Origin: Sphingorhabdus sp. Alg231-15 | GTDB taxonomy: Bacteria > Pseudomonadota > Alphaproteobacteria > Sphingomonadales > Sphingomonadaceae | Direction: 5' to 3' | DNA length: 64,000 nucleotides | Assembly (NCBI RefSeq): GCF_900149705.1 | Contig: NZ_LT703001.1 | Location: 434,001 to 498,000 of the forward strand | In this document: positions 45,048 to 53,103 of the stretch, in pieces | How the letters are laid out: each line of letters begins with the position of its first letter | Numbering within the stretch: the first letter of the stretch is position 1 | Translations under genes and position numbers: made by a program | The notes under the pieces: model-generated | The model's input: only the letters and a program-made list of their open reading frames with translations | The model's database searches: none | Told to the model about the DNA's origin: nothing

Positions 45048-45824
45048 TCAGGGGCGTGCCTTATTGAAAAGGTTGTAAAAATTCTTTGCTGTGGTTTCGC
45101 ACAATGCCTCATAATCCACACCACGCAGTTCTGCGAGAAATCTTGCTGTGTCAGCTACAAAGGCTGGCTCTCCAGTTTTTCCGCGATGCGGTACTGGCGC
45201 AAGAAATGGGGCATCTGTCTCAACCAGCAAGCGATCACTGGGGAGCTTGGCCGCGGTTGCCTGCAGATCTTTTGCGTTTTTGAACGTCACAATACCTGAA
45301 ATGGAAATATAAAGTCCTAGATCCAGAGCTTTACGGGCGAATTCTTCGCTTGCTGTGAAACAATGGATCACACCGGTATAGGCGCCCTGCTCCATTTCTT
45401 CCGCCAGGATTGCGGCGGTGTCATCTTCAGCATCGCGTGTGTGCACAATGATCGGCAATTCGGTTTCTCGCGCCGCATGAATATGAGTACGAAAGCTCTG
45501 CCGCTGCCGCTCACGGTCGCTATGGTCGTAATAATAATCGAGGCCAGTCTCGCCAATAGCGATAACACGTTCGTGTTTCGCTTCCTCAACCAGCTTCGCA
45601 AGATCTATGTCGGGATGTGCATCAGCTTCGTGAGGATGAATGCCAATGCTAGACCAGACGTCACTTTCGCGCTCTGCCGTTGCTACGATATCTCTCCATT
45701 CGCTTTCGCGTGTTGAGATATTGAGCATGGCCGTAACGCCGCTCTCCCGCGCACGATCGAGCACAGCACCCTGCTCTTCGATCAGGCCCTTATAGTTGAG
45801 ATGGCAGTGGCTATCGACAAGCAT
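45048..45824 (-). CDS. TatD-family hydrolase (DNase)
   Basis: 258 aa. D-S-H-C-H-L-N supplies the first two metal His, I-G-E-T-G-L-D-Y-Y the Glu, and later V-H-T-R-D-A, H-C-F-T and V-E-T-D-A-P supply the rest of the two-metal centre. TatD proteins are 3'-5' exonucleases involved in DNA repair and tRNA quality control. It sits 2 bp after metG. Which TatD paralogue this is cannot be told from sequence alone, so no gene symbol is given. Confidence 0.92.
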   Translation of the reverse strand: MLVDSHCHLNYKGLIEEQGAVLDRARESGVTAMLNISTRESEWRDIVATAERESDVWSSIGIHPHEADAHPDIDLAKLVEEAKHERVIAIGETGLDYYYDHSDRERQRQSFRTHIHAARETELPIIVHTRDAEDDTAAILAEEMEQGAYTGVIHCFTASEEFARKALDLGLYISISGIVTFKNAKDLQATAAKLPSDRLLVETDAPFLAPVPHRGKTGEPAFVADTARFLAELRGVDYEALCETTAKNFYNLFNKARP

Positions 45825-45826
45825 GG

Positions 45827-47401
45827 TTACCCTTCTCCGTTGGTCGCAGGAGTTTCAAGGCGGGGGAAAATTCCGGTGGGCGCTGGCAGCGCCAAACCGC
45901 TTTCAATCCTGTTTGTCATATGTTCAAAATCCCGCTCATCAGGGCTTTGCGACAGCAGATCGAGCATTTTGTCACAACTTTCCGGGATCACCCAGCGGAG
46001 CATGATTGCCAGTTGGCGGATGGACTCAGCGGTATAGTAAAGCACGGTATCGGCACGAGCGGGATCGGTTTTGCGTAAGGCCCATGGTGCTTGATCGGCA
46101 AAATACTGATTGGTGGCGCTAAGCCTTTCCCGCAGCAGATCAATTGCAGCATGAATCGGAAATTCACCATTTTCCATCAAGTTCGTCATTTTTGAGAAAC
46201 AATCTTTTAAATCATCGGTAAGTTTTTCTTCCGATTCAGTTTTATCACCTGCTTGAGGCACCTTCCCTTCACAGTTTTTGGCAATCATTGATAAGCTACG
46301 TTGGGCTAGATTGCCGAAATTATTGGCAAGATCGGCATTGGTCTTGGTGACGATCATCTCTGCCGAATAACTGCCATCCTTCCCGAATATGACTTCCGAC
46401 AACAGAAAATAACGCAGTTGATCGACACCAAAGGCGTCGGCCAAAGCAATGGGGTCGACGACATTGCCAACCGACTTCGACATTTTCTGGCCACGATTGA
46501 GCAGGAAACCATGGCCGAACACCTGCTTGGGAAGTGGCAAATTCGCGCTCATCAGAAAGGCTGGCCAGTAAATGGTGTGGAAACGCACAATATCCTTACC
46601 GATAATATGCGCGATATCGCCGCCCTCATTCCAATATTTCGGATACAGATCTGTTTTCTCTGGAAAACCCAAGCCGGTAAGATAGTTGGTCAAGGCGTCA
46701 ACCCAAACATACATGACGTGATTGTCACTGCCCGGAACTTTTACGCCCCAGTCAAAACTGGTCCGGGATATAGACAGATCATTGAGTCCACCTTCGACAA
46801 ATTTGATCATCTCGTTGCGTCGGCTATCCGGCTTCAAAAATCCGGGATTTTCCTTGAAGAGCTTCAGTAAGGGTTCCTGGTATTTGGACAGACGAAAAAA
46901 CCAGCTTTCTTCGACTGTCCACTCCACTGGAGTGCCTTGCGGAGATAGCTTTTCCTTTGTTCCCCCCTCACCTTCGGCTGCGATCAACTCGCTTTCGTCA
47001 TAATAGGCTTCGTCACGAACCGAATACCAGCCTTCATATTTGTCGAGGTAAAGATCGCCATTGGCCTCCATGGCTTGCCAGATGACTTGGCTGGCTTTGT
47101 GATGATCCGCTTCTGTAGTGCGAATAAAACGATCATAGGAAACATTAAGTTTATCGCACATCACTATGAATTGATTCGCCATTTCATCGGCAAGTTTCTG
47201 AGGTGCAATGCCTTTGGTGTCAGCTGCCTGGGCCATTTTCAGGCCATGTTCGTCCGTACCGGTTTGAAAGCGAACCTCACGACCTGATAGGCGTTGAAAG
47301 CGGGCAATCGCATCGGTTGCAATGGCTTCATAAGCATGACCAATATGCGGCGGTCCATTGGGATAGCTGATCGCCGTTGTAATATAATAAGGCTTGGACA
47401 T
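45827..47401 (-). CDS. metG: Methionyl-tRNA synthetase
   Basis: 524 aa. HIGH motif at residues 19-22 (P-P-H-I-G-H) and K-M-S-K-S near residue 305. The connective region has no four-Cys zinc knuckle and there is no C-terminal EMAP/Trbp111 tRNA-binding domain, so this is the shorter MetG type resembling mitochondrial MARS2. Its identity is not in doubt. First of a tight run with tatD-type, MBL-fold and retropepsin genes, each 2 bp apart. Confidence 0.97.
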   Translation of the reverse strand: MSKPYYITTAISYPNGPPHIGHAYEAIATDAIARFQRLSGREVRFQTGTDEHGLKMAQAADTKGIAPQKLADEMANQFIVMCDKLNVSYDRFIRTTEADHHKASQVIWQAMEANGDLYLDKYEGWYSVRDEAYYDESELIAAEGEGGTKEKLSPQGTPVEWTVEESWFFRLSKYQEPLLKLFKENPGFLKPDSRRNEMIKFVEGGLNDLSISRTSFDWGVKVPGSDNHVMYVWVDALTNYLTGLGFPEKTDLYPKYWNEGGDIAHIIGKDIVRFHTIYWPAFLMSANLPLPKQVFGHGFLLNRGQKMSKSVGNVVDPIALADAFGVDQLRYFLLSEVIFGKDGSYSAEMIVTKTNADLANNFGNLAQRSLSMIAKNCEGKVPQAGDKTESEEKLTDDLKDCFSKMTNLMENGEFPIHAAIDLLRERLSATNQYFADQAPWALRKTDPARADTVLYYTAESIRQLAIMLRWVIPESCDKMLDLLSQSPDERDFEHMTNRIESGLALPAPTGIFPRLETPATNGEG

Positions 47402-47473
47402 GAATTGCTTTCCTGATTCCCTACCAAAATCCCGGCTCGAATCTCGGAAAGGCCTGACGTTTACTGCTTCTCT

Positions 47474-48502
47474 TTATGCGCGCTCATCGCGTTGGGCAAG
47501 CGATCCCATCAGGCTGCCAAGACGAAATATCACAGCCTGGTTATCGAGCGCTTTGGGAGAAGCCATAGAAGCGAGTTCACTGGCTTCTTGCCAGATTTCT
47601 ATGGCATTACTCTTTGGCATGTTGCCTGAGGCTTTGATATGCTGCGCTATCAGGGTTGGTGCACGAGCCAGAAACGCCTGATATCGAGGTGTTGCGGCTT
47701 TGAGAGATAACTTTCGAGCGAGATCGCTTTTAACCTGATTGCTCTTGTCGCCCGTGCGCATGATTTCGCGGGCAAGGTTTTCTAGTTCCGCCAGTCCAGC
47801 ATCAATATATTGTAAGGATCGCCCGGGAGAGCCCTCTCCTGCTGCGATCAGAGCGCTGAGTTCTGACTCGTCCAACTCGGGAGCTATACTCGTCAATACC
47901 CGCCACATTTGTTCATCATCTAGGGGATCGAACCGTAATATCTGACATCGGGAACGGATCGTCGGCAACAAACGCTCTGGAGCATGGCTGACTAGCAAGA
48001 AAACGGTGTCTTTTGGTGGTTCCTCAAGGTTCTTGAGCAATGCGTTAGCGCCGCCTCGCTCCAGATCATCTATCGCGTCGATCACAACAACCCGATAAGT
48101 GGAAATGGAAGCTTGCGTGGCGAAAAGCGATTGCAGATTGCGGATTTGCGCGATCGAGATATTGCGCTTCAGTTCATGCTCTTCTAGCGCGTCAACGCCC
48201 TCTTCCCGGGCTTTCTTGTCTTCCTTATCGGTTTTTCCACCCCGCTGAACCAATCGAAAATCCGGATGGCTGCGGGCGGCGAGCAGTTTTGCGCTTTGGC
48301 TTTTATCATCCAGATCAAATCCAGTACCCTGCGCCTGTTGTCCCCCATTTGAATCCAGCAAAAACTGGGCTGCCTGTTTTGCGAATCCCGCTTTGCCAAG
48401 ACCTTTCGGGCCAGCCAATATCCACGCATGATGCAAGGTTCCCTTGTCAAAGGATTGCCGGAAAACACGCTGTGCCTTGTAATGCCCGATAAACGACGTC
48501 AT
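47474..48502 (-). CDS. holB: DNA polymerase III delta' subunit
   Basis: 342 aa. AAA+-like clamp-loader subunit. The P-loop is G-P-K-G-L-G-K-A, with Ala in place of the usual Thr/Ser, consistent with delta' not using ATP itself. The V-V-I-D-A-I-D-D segment and the sensor-like N-A-L-L-K-N-L-E-E-P and S-R-C-Q motifs are present; no zinc Cys cluster. It follows tmk by 4 bp, a common pairing. Confidence 0.93.
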   Translation of the reverse strand: MTSFIGHYKAQRVFRQSFDKGTLHHAWILAGPKGLGKAGFAKQAAQFLLDSNGGQQAQGTGFDLDDKSQSAKLLAARSHPDFRLVQRGGKTDKEDKKAREEGVDALEEHELKRNISIAQIRNLQSLFATQASISTYRVVVIDAIDDLERGGANALLKNLEEPPKDTVFLLVSHAPERLLPTIRSRCQILRFDPLDDEQMWRVLTSIAPELDESELSALIAAGEGSPGRSLQYIDAGLAELENLAREIMRTGDKSNQVKSDLARKLSLKAATPRYQAFLARAPTLIAQHIKASGNMPKSNAIEIWQEASELASMASPKALDNQAVIFRLGSLMGSLAQRDERA

Positions 48503-48506
48503 GCCG

Positions 48507-49133
48507 TCAGCTTATCAAATCGGTCAGATTTTGCAGCAATTTTGCTGTCACATCTTCGGGGGATTGCGACGCATCCACTAGGGTGACCCGATCCGGCTCT
48601 TCATCGGCATATTGCCGGAATTTCGCCATGACCGAGCGGTGATAGGCGCTGTTGCGGCCGCCTATGCGATCGCTGTCCCCACGATCCCGAGCATCGGCGC
48701 GGCGTGCAGCAACCTCTTCCGGCAGATCAAGGATAAAAGTACGGTGCGGCATAAGGCTTTCACTGCCCACGTGATGCAAGGCCATGATATCATCATCGTT
48801 TAACAGTCCGCTAACGCTCTGATAGGCGCGGCTGCTATCGATAAACCGGTCGCTGATCACCCAATCGCCTCTTTCCAGTGCCGGTTTGATCAAAGAATCA
48901 CAATGTTCCGACCGCGCGGCTGCAAATAGCAGTGCCTCGGTACGCATGTTCCATTTTTCGTCATGGCCGCTAAGCAGCAGCTCGCGAATGACCTCAGCGC
49001 CGGGCGTACCGCCTGGTTCGCGCGTTAGATGGACAGTGAAGCCCCGGGTTCTGAGAGCCGCCGCCAGCGCCTTGGCCTGTGTGGACTTTCCCGTCCCCTC
49101 CCCGCCTTCCAGACTTATGAAACGACCGGTCAC
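48507..49133 (-). CDS. tmk: Thymidylate kinase
   Basis: 208 aa. Phosphorylates dTMP to dTDP. P-loop E-G-G-E-G-T-G-K-S-T at residues 9-18, D-R-F-I-D-S-S and T-R-E-P-G-G-T motifs all present, with the LID region R-D-R-G-D-S-D-R-I-G. The start overlaps the dacC-like stop by 4 bp and holB follows by 4 bp. Confidence 0.97.
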   Translation of the reverse strand: MTGRFISLEGGEGTGKSTQAKALAAALRTRGFTVHLTREPGGTPGAEVIRELLLSGHDEKWNMRTEALLFAAARSEHCDSLIKPALERGDWVISDRFIDSSRAYQSVSGLLNDDDIMALHHVGSESLMPHRTFILDLPEEVAARRADARDRGDSDRIGGRNSAYHRSVMAKFRQYADEEPDRVTLVDASQSPEDVTAKLLQNLTDLIS

Positions 49134-50290
49134 GTCAGTCCTAACAAAGACTTCAAACCGGCCCAGACCCTGTCAAAGAAACCTGCTTCCTCAACCGCTT
49201 CTCCGGCCACTAGCGGCATGGTTTGTGTACCTCCGTCATCCGTCGAGACGACCAAGGTTGCGATCTGCTGCCCCGCGCTTATTGGCGCTTTGATCGGGCC
49301 ACTATAGCGTACTTTTATCGAGAGATTTCCATCAGAACCTTTTGGCAAGGTTGCAGATAAATCTTTGGGAGCAACCAGATCAACGGAAGAACTGTTACCG
49401 AGTTGAACTTCCGCTGATTGGACTATTGTACCCATTTTGAACAGGTTTTTGGTTTCCCAAGCGTTGAAACCCCAGTTCATGAATTTCACCGATTCATTGC
49501 TTCGGCCGCCGTAGCTATCCAATCCGGCCAGCACCGAGATGATACGTCGCCCATTTTGTTCGGCAGAGCCGGTAAAGCCAAAGCCAGCCTCTTCGGTATG
49601 TCCAGTTTTCAGGCCATCTGCACCGTCAATTTTACCGAGCAATGGGTTGCGATTGGGTTGCGTAATCGGTTCACCACTATTGGTTTTGCCCCAGGTAAAC
49701 TCGGTCAATCCAAAGAAATCCTTGTAAAGCTTTGGAAAGTCGTCAGAAAGTCGTGCTCCCAGTAAACCAAGATCACGGGCTGTGACCATGGTCTTGCCTT
49801 CATCGGGCCAACCGGTGCTGTTACCAAAGCGGCTGTTTTTCATGCCGATACGCTTGGCAGTTTTGGTCATCAAATCGGCAAAATTTTCTTCCGTACCGCC
49901 GATGGCTTCGGCCAATACAACGCTGGCGTCATTTCCCGACAGCGTTATTACTCCGTGTAAAAGGTCTTTGACGGTTGGCTCGTCATTGACACCGAGAAAC
50001 ATAGTCGACCCCTGCCCCGTCCATTTTTGCCAGGTTTCCCGCTGGATTTTAACTTTCTGATCGAGTGCCAGTTTGCCTTTTTCGATTTGATCAAAAGCAA
50101 CATAAACGGTCATCATCTTGGCCATTGACGCAGGAGGTATCTGTTTGTCAGCGTTTTTCTCAAACAGGATCGCTCCAGATGACAGGTCTGTCATATAAGC
50201 TATTGGGGCGTCAGTTTCATAGGCCGGGGCCGCAAGGACAGCGGACGAAATGGCGAGTAGCGGCAGTGACGCCCAAAAAATTCTGTTCAT
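49130..50290 (-). CDS. D-alanyl-D-alanine carboxypeptidase (PBP5/6 type)
   Basis: 386 aa. Signal peptide ends V-L-A-A. Active-site motifs are Ser55-x-x-Lys58 (S-M-A-K), Ser118-Gly-Asn120 and Lys228-Thr-Gly230. A PBP5-like C-terminal beta domain and an amphipathic end (W-A-G-L-K-S-L-L-G) for membrane attachment follow. It trims the terminal D-Ala of peptidoglycan pentapeptides. Lies 52 bp after rlpA and overlaps tmk by 4 bp. Confidence 0.94.
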   Translation of the reverse strand: MNRIFWASLPLLAISSAVLAAPAYETDAPIAYMTDLSSGAILFEKNADKQIPPASMAKMMTVYVAFDQIEKGKLALDQKVKIQRETWQKWTGQGSTMFLGVNDEPTVKDLLHGVITLSGNDASVVLAEAIGGTEENFADLMTKTAKRIGMKNSRFGNSTGWPDEGKTMVTARDLGLLGARLSDDFPKLYKDFFGLTEFTWGKTNSGEPITQPNRNPLLGKIDGADGLKTGHTEEAGFGFTGSAEQNGRRIISVLAGLDSYGGRSNESVKFMNWGFNAWETKNLFKMGTIVQSAEVQLGNSSSVDLVAPKDLSATLPKGSDGNLSIKVRYSGPIKAPISAGQQIATLVVSTDDGGTQTMPLVAGEAVEEAGFFDRVWAGLKSLLGLT

Positions 50291-50342
50291 TAAATTTCCG
50301 GTTCCAGATCAAATGTTATCATATGGACCTGAACCCCGGATC

Positions 50343-51401
50343 CTATTTTCCGGTGCGCAGGATTCTTGCTTCGCTATAGCCGCGCTTTCGCGCCTGTGCC
50401 AGCCCGGCTTTGGCTTCATTGTCAGTTGCGTAAGGTCCGTAACGCACCCGCCAGATCCGCCCAGTGCCATCAGAGAACACCCTAGCACCGATTTTGCGAG
50501 CCAGGGCATCGGCTCGGTTCTTGTTTCCGAACGCTGCGACCTGAACGGCATAGCCGCCGGCGGTCTTCTGAGCCTTGCTTATTGACGCTCTCTTTGCCGT
50601 ACGCTTCTTTGTGGGTTTTGATGTCTTCGCCTGCTGTTCAGTCCCTTCGATAATGAACTTACCATCTCGGGCTCCCGGCTTGACAGGCGCTGCGCCTGAC
50701 GTTGGAACATAAGAAGCACCAATACCACTTTTATTGGCTACCACTGTTGGTGCGGGAGTGCTGGCGCGCCGGGCGACGGCATCAGGTGTTGGAAGTTTTG
50801 CGAGGTTCTTACGAAGAATAGTCAGCAGAGAATCCGGCGTTCCTATCCGCTCAGTAGCCACCCCTCCATTGCGGAGAACGACGCGCTCCTGCTCATTGGG
50901 ATTAACTTTGCGTACCCGTACGCCTGCAACGCCTTGTTGGTCGATACCCAATTGCTTGGCGGCACCATGCGACAAATCGATCAGACGATCATTCGCAAAC
51001 GGACCGCGATCATTGACCCTGACCAATATAGTCCGTCCAGTATCCAGTGCCGTTACTTCGACATAGCTCGGCAGTGGCAATGTTTTATGAGCGGCGCTTA
51101 TCCCATTCGGATTGAAACGTTCGCCATTCGCAGTGGAATTGCCAGCCAGCTCATCACCATACCAACTGGCGTAACCGACAGTATCATAGCTGGCGACATC
51201 TTCCGGAGTGTAAGTTTTTCCCCGAACTTTGTAGGGCTCACCAATTTTAACCGGAAAATCGGATATAGCGCTTGATGCGGAGCCGGATGCTGCGGGCGGA
51301 ACGCTAGCATCGGCATTGTCGTTCACACCATCGATAGTGCCACAACTGCCAAGCAAAGCGGCAAGGGCACTGACACTCAATAATCTAACTGCGAATTTCA
51401 T
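50343..51401 (-). CDS. rlpA: RlpA septal ring lytic transglycosylase (DPBB + SPOR)
   Basis: 352 aa. Lipobox L-L-G-S-C gives lipidated Cys about residue 20. Double-psi beta-barrel domain near 75-165 with G-Y-A-S-W-Y-G and the conserved V-R-V-N-D-R-G-P-F. A long basic linker leads to a C-terminal SPOR domain (G-G-Y-A-V-Q-V-A-A-F), which binds denuded septal glycan. Its start overlaps the end of the lytic transglycosylase gene by 17 bp, a functional pair in cell separation. Confidence 0.93.
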   Translation of the reverse strand: MKFAVRLLSVSALAALLGSCGTIDGVNDNADASVPPAASGSASSAISDFPVKIGEPYKVRGKTYTPEDVASYDTVGYASWYGDELAGNSTANGERFNPNGISAAHKTLPLPSYVEVTALDTGRTILVRVNDRGPFANDRLIDLSHGAAKQLGIDQQGVAGVRVRKVNPNEQERVVLRNGGVATERIGTPDSLLTILRKNLAKLPTPDAVARRASTPAPTVVANKSGIGASYVPTSGAAPVKPGARDGKFIIEGTEQQAKTSKPTKKRTAKRASISKAQKTAGGYAVQVAAFGNKNRADALARKIGARVFSDGTGRIWRVRYGPYATDNEAKAGLAQARKRGYSEARILRTGK

Positions 51402-52425
51402 CTGCCAATAACCCCACTGATAACGCGTAAAAATTTGAACAGTTATAGTCCAATATCACACGATAATTGCCGGTTAGTAAATATGCTGTCTTGCCCCGCC
51501 CATCCGGCTCAAGCAAAGTAGCCATTGTATCATTGCTCAAACGCCTTCCGGTCACTGGTGCAACACCCAGCGCGCGCCATTCAGCCATACTCTTCCACTG
51601 ACTATGACGCTCATGCACCCGAGGGCAACGCACGGCTTTGGTTTTGTTTTTTATGGCGTTCCGATTGAGTGACGCTGGCACCCGAACGGCAATTCCCCAT
51701 GGCTCACCGCGCCGCCAACCGGCATTTACGAAATAATTCGCGATCGATGTCACCGCATCGGCCTCGCTGTTCCAGATATCGGCATAGCCGTCTCCGCTTC
51801 CGTCTTTGGCAAGCCGGAGATAAACCGAGGGCAGAAATTGTGGCTTGCCCATGGCCCCTGCCCAACTTCCTTTCATGGCCGACTGGGGAACGCCGTTATC
51901 AATCATTTTCAGTACCGCGAGAAACTCTGCTTCAAACAAGGCGCGCCGACGACCTTCATAAGCCAGGGTTGCGAGCGCTCTTGGGATGTCGAAATTCCCG
52001 GTGATCCGGCCATAATTGGTTTCGTGACCATAAATCGCCATGATCATGGGGCCAGGCACACCATATTCGCGCTCCACATCTGCGAGTTTCGAAATGAGTT
52101 GCCGATATTTAGCCTTGCCGCCATTTATCCGGGCAGCATCGACATGCCGGCGTTTATAGGGTGCGAAGGGCGGGATAGCGCTATTGGGCCTACCGCCTGG
52201 TTGGGATTGATCGAGCTGAATAACCCGCGGATTGTAGGTTAGGCTCGGCAATACGCGGTCCAGTGTACGCTGGCTAACTCCTTGCTCCAAAGCCTTGCGA
52301 CCAACCACTTGCAGATAGGAGTCAAAGCCGCTCGTCGACTGCGCAACTGCAACATTGTTGCTATGGGCATAGGGCAAACTAAAAAAAGCAATGGCGCTAC
52401 AAGCAATCGCAGTGGTTAAACGCAT
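51385..52425 (-). CDS. Lytic murein transglycosylase (MltB type)
   Basis: 346 aa from ATG 52425. The signal peptide is at 1-28 and the earlier in-frame extension to 52521 is not convincing. The catalytic Glu is in Y-G-H-E-T-N-Y-G, followed by the family's G-A-M-G-K-P-Q-F-L-P-S and W-N-S-E-A-D-A segments. It cleaves glycan strands to 1,6-anhydro ends in the periplasm. A peptidoglycan-binding domain is not seen, and the C-terminal part is short. Confidence 0.92.
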   Translation of the reverse strand: MRLTTAIACSAIAFFSLPYAHSNNVAVAQSTSGFDSYLQVVGRKALEQGVSQRTLDRVLPSLTYNPRVIQLDQSQPGGRPNSAIPPFAPYKRRHVDAARINGGKAKYRQLISKLADVEREYGVPGPMIMAIYGHETNYGRITGNFDIPRALATLAYEGRRRALFEAEFLAVLKMIDNGVPQSAMKGSWAGAMGKPQFLPSVYLRLAKDGSGDGYADIWNSEADAVTSIANYFVNAGWRRGEPWGIAVRVPASLNRNAIKNKTKAVRCPRVHERHSQWKSMAEWRALGVAPVTGRRLSNDTMATLLEPDGRGKTAYLLTGNYRVILDYNCSNFYALSVGLLADEIRS

Positions 52426-52611
52426 GAAAAATTTCCCTTCTTCATCATGGTGTCGCACAAACTGGCTCCAAGGGGAATCCCTAATGTCGCAGACCAGCAA
52501 CAACTTGCCGGATAAGCACATTTATCACAGTTTTTTTAACTCACACACGCAAATGCGATAAAATTCTTTGCGCTTTCAAAGGGAGGGCGCTAGGAGGCGT
52601 TCGGCTAGAGC

Positions 52612-52701
52612 GGACAGGTGGCAGAGTGGTCGAATGCACCGGTCTTGAAAACCGGCGAGGGTGCAAGCTCTCCGTGGGTTCGAATCCCACCCTGTCCGCC
52701 A
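52612..52701 (+). tRNA. tRNA-Ser (TGA)
   Basis: A 90-nt cloverleaf with long variable arm, acceptor stem G-G-A-C-A-G-G / C-C-T-G-T-C-C, anticodon loop C-T-T-G-A-A-A (anticodon TGA) and encoded CCA. The long variable arm confirms serine class. Confidence 0.97.
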
Positions 52702-52739
52702 GCCATAGTTTCAAATCAGATAGTTAGCAGTCCGCGTTC

Positions 52740-52940
52740 CTATAATCTTGGTCCCTCGTCACTGCGTTCTGGAACATAGGAATCATCCGTTGGATCATCG
52801 TCCGGCTCTGCTGGACCAGCTTCTGGGTCATATCCTTCCGGAATATATTCTCCTGACGATGAATCCACTTCCTCATCTGCCGAGACGCAGGCGCCTAGCA
52901 GCATGAGTGCGCCACTCGACAAAATTATTGATCTGTACAT
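52740..52940 (-). CDS. Small acidic lipoprotein
   Basis: 66 aa. Signal peptide ends in lipobox L-L-G-A-C (Cys at residue 18). The mature 49 residues are very rich in Asp, Glu, Pro and Ser and look disordered. Function unknown. Stands alone between tRNA-Ser and the adenylation-fusion gene. It may be real because of the good lipobox, but nothing else supports it. Confidence 0.65.
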   Translation of the reverse strand: MYRSIILSSGALMLLGACVSADEEVDSSSGEYIPEGYDPEAGPAEPDDDPTDDSYVPERSDEGPRL

Positions 52941-53103
52941 GATTATATCCTTCTTGCGGGTCCCGCCTGCTTTAAGGAAGGCGAAGGATACAATCGCACC
53001 GACCCCCGGCCAATGTTATGCGATATGCCGAGCAATAGTTGAGATTTGAGCGGTTCTGACGAGCGGGTTTTGGCTTGGTACGATCCGAGCAATCCGAAGG
53101 GCT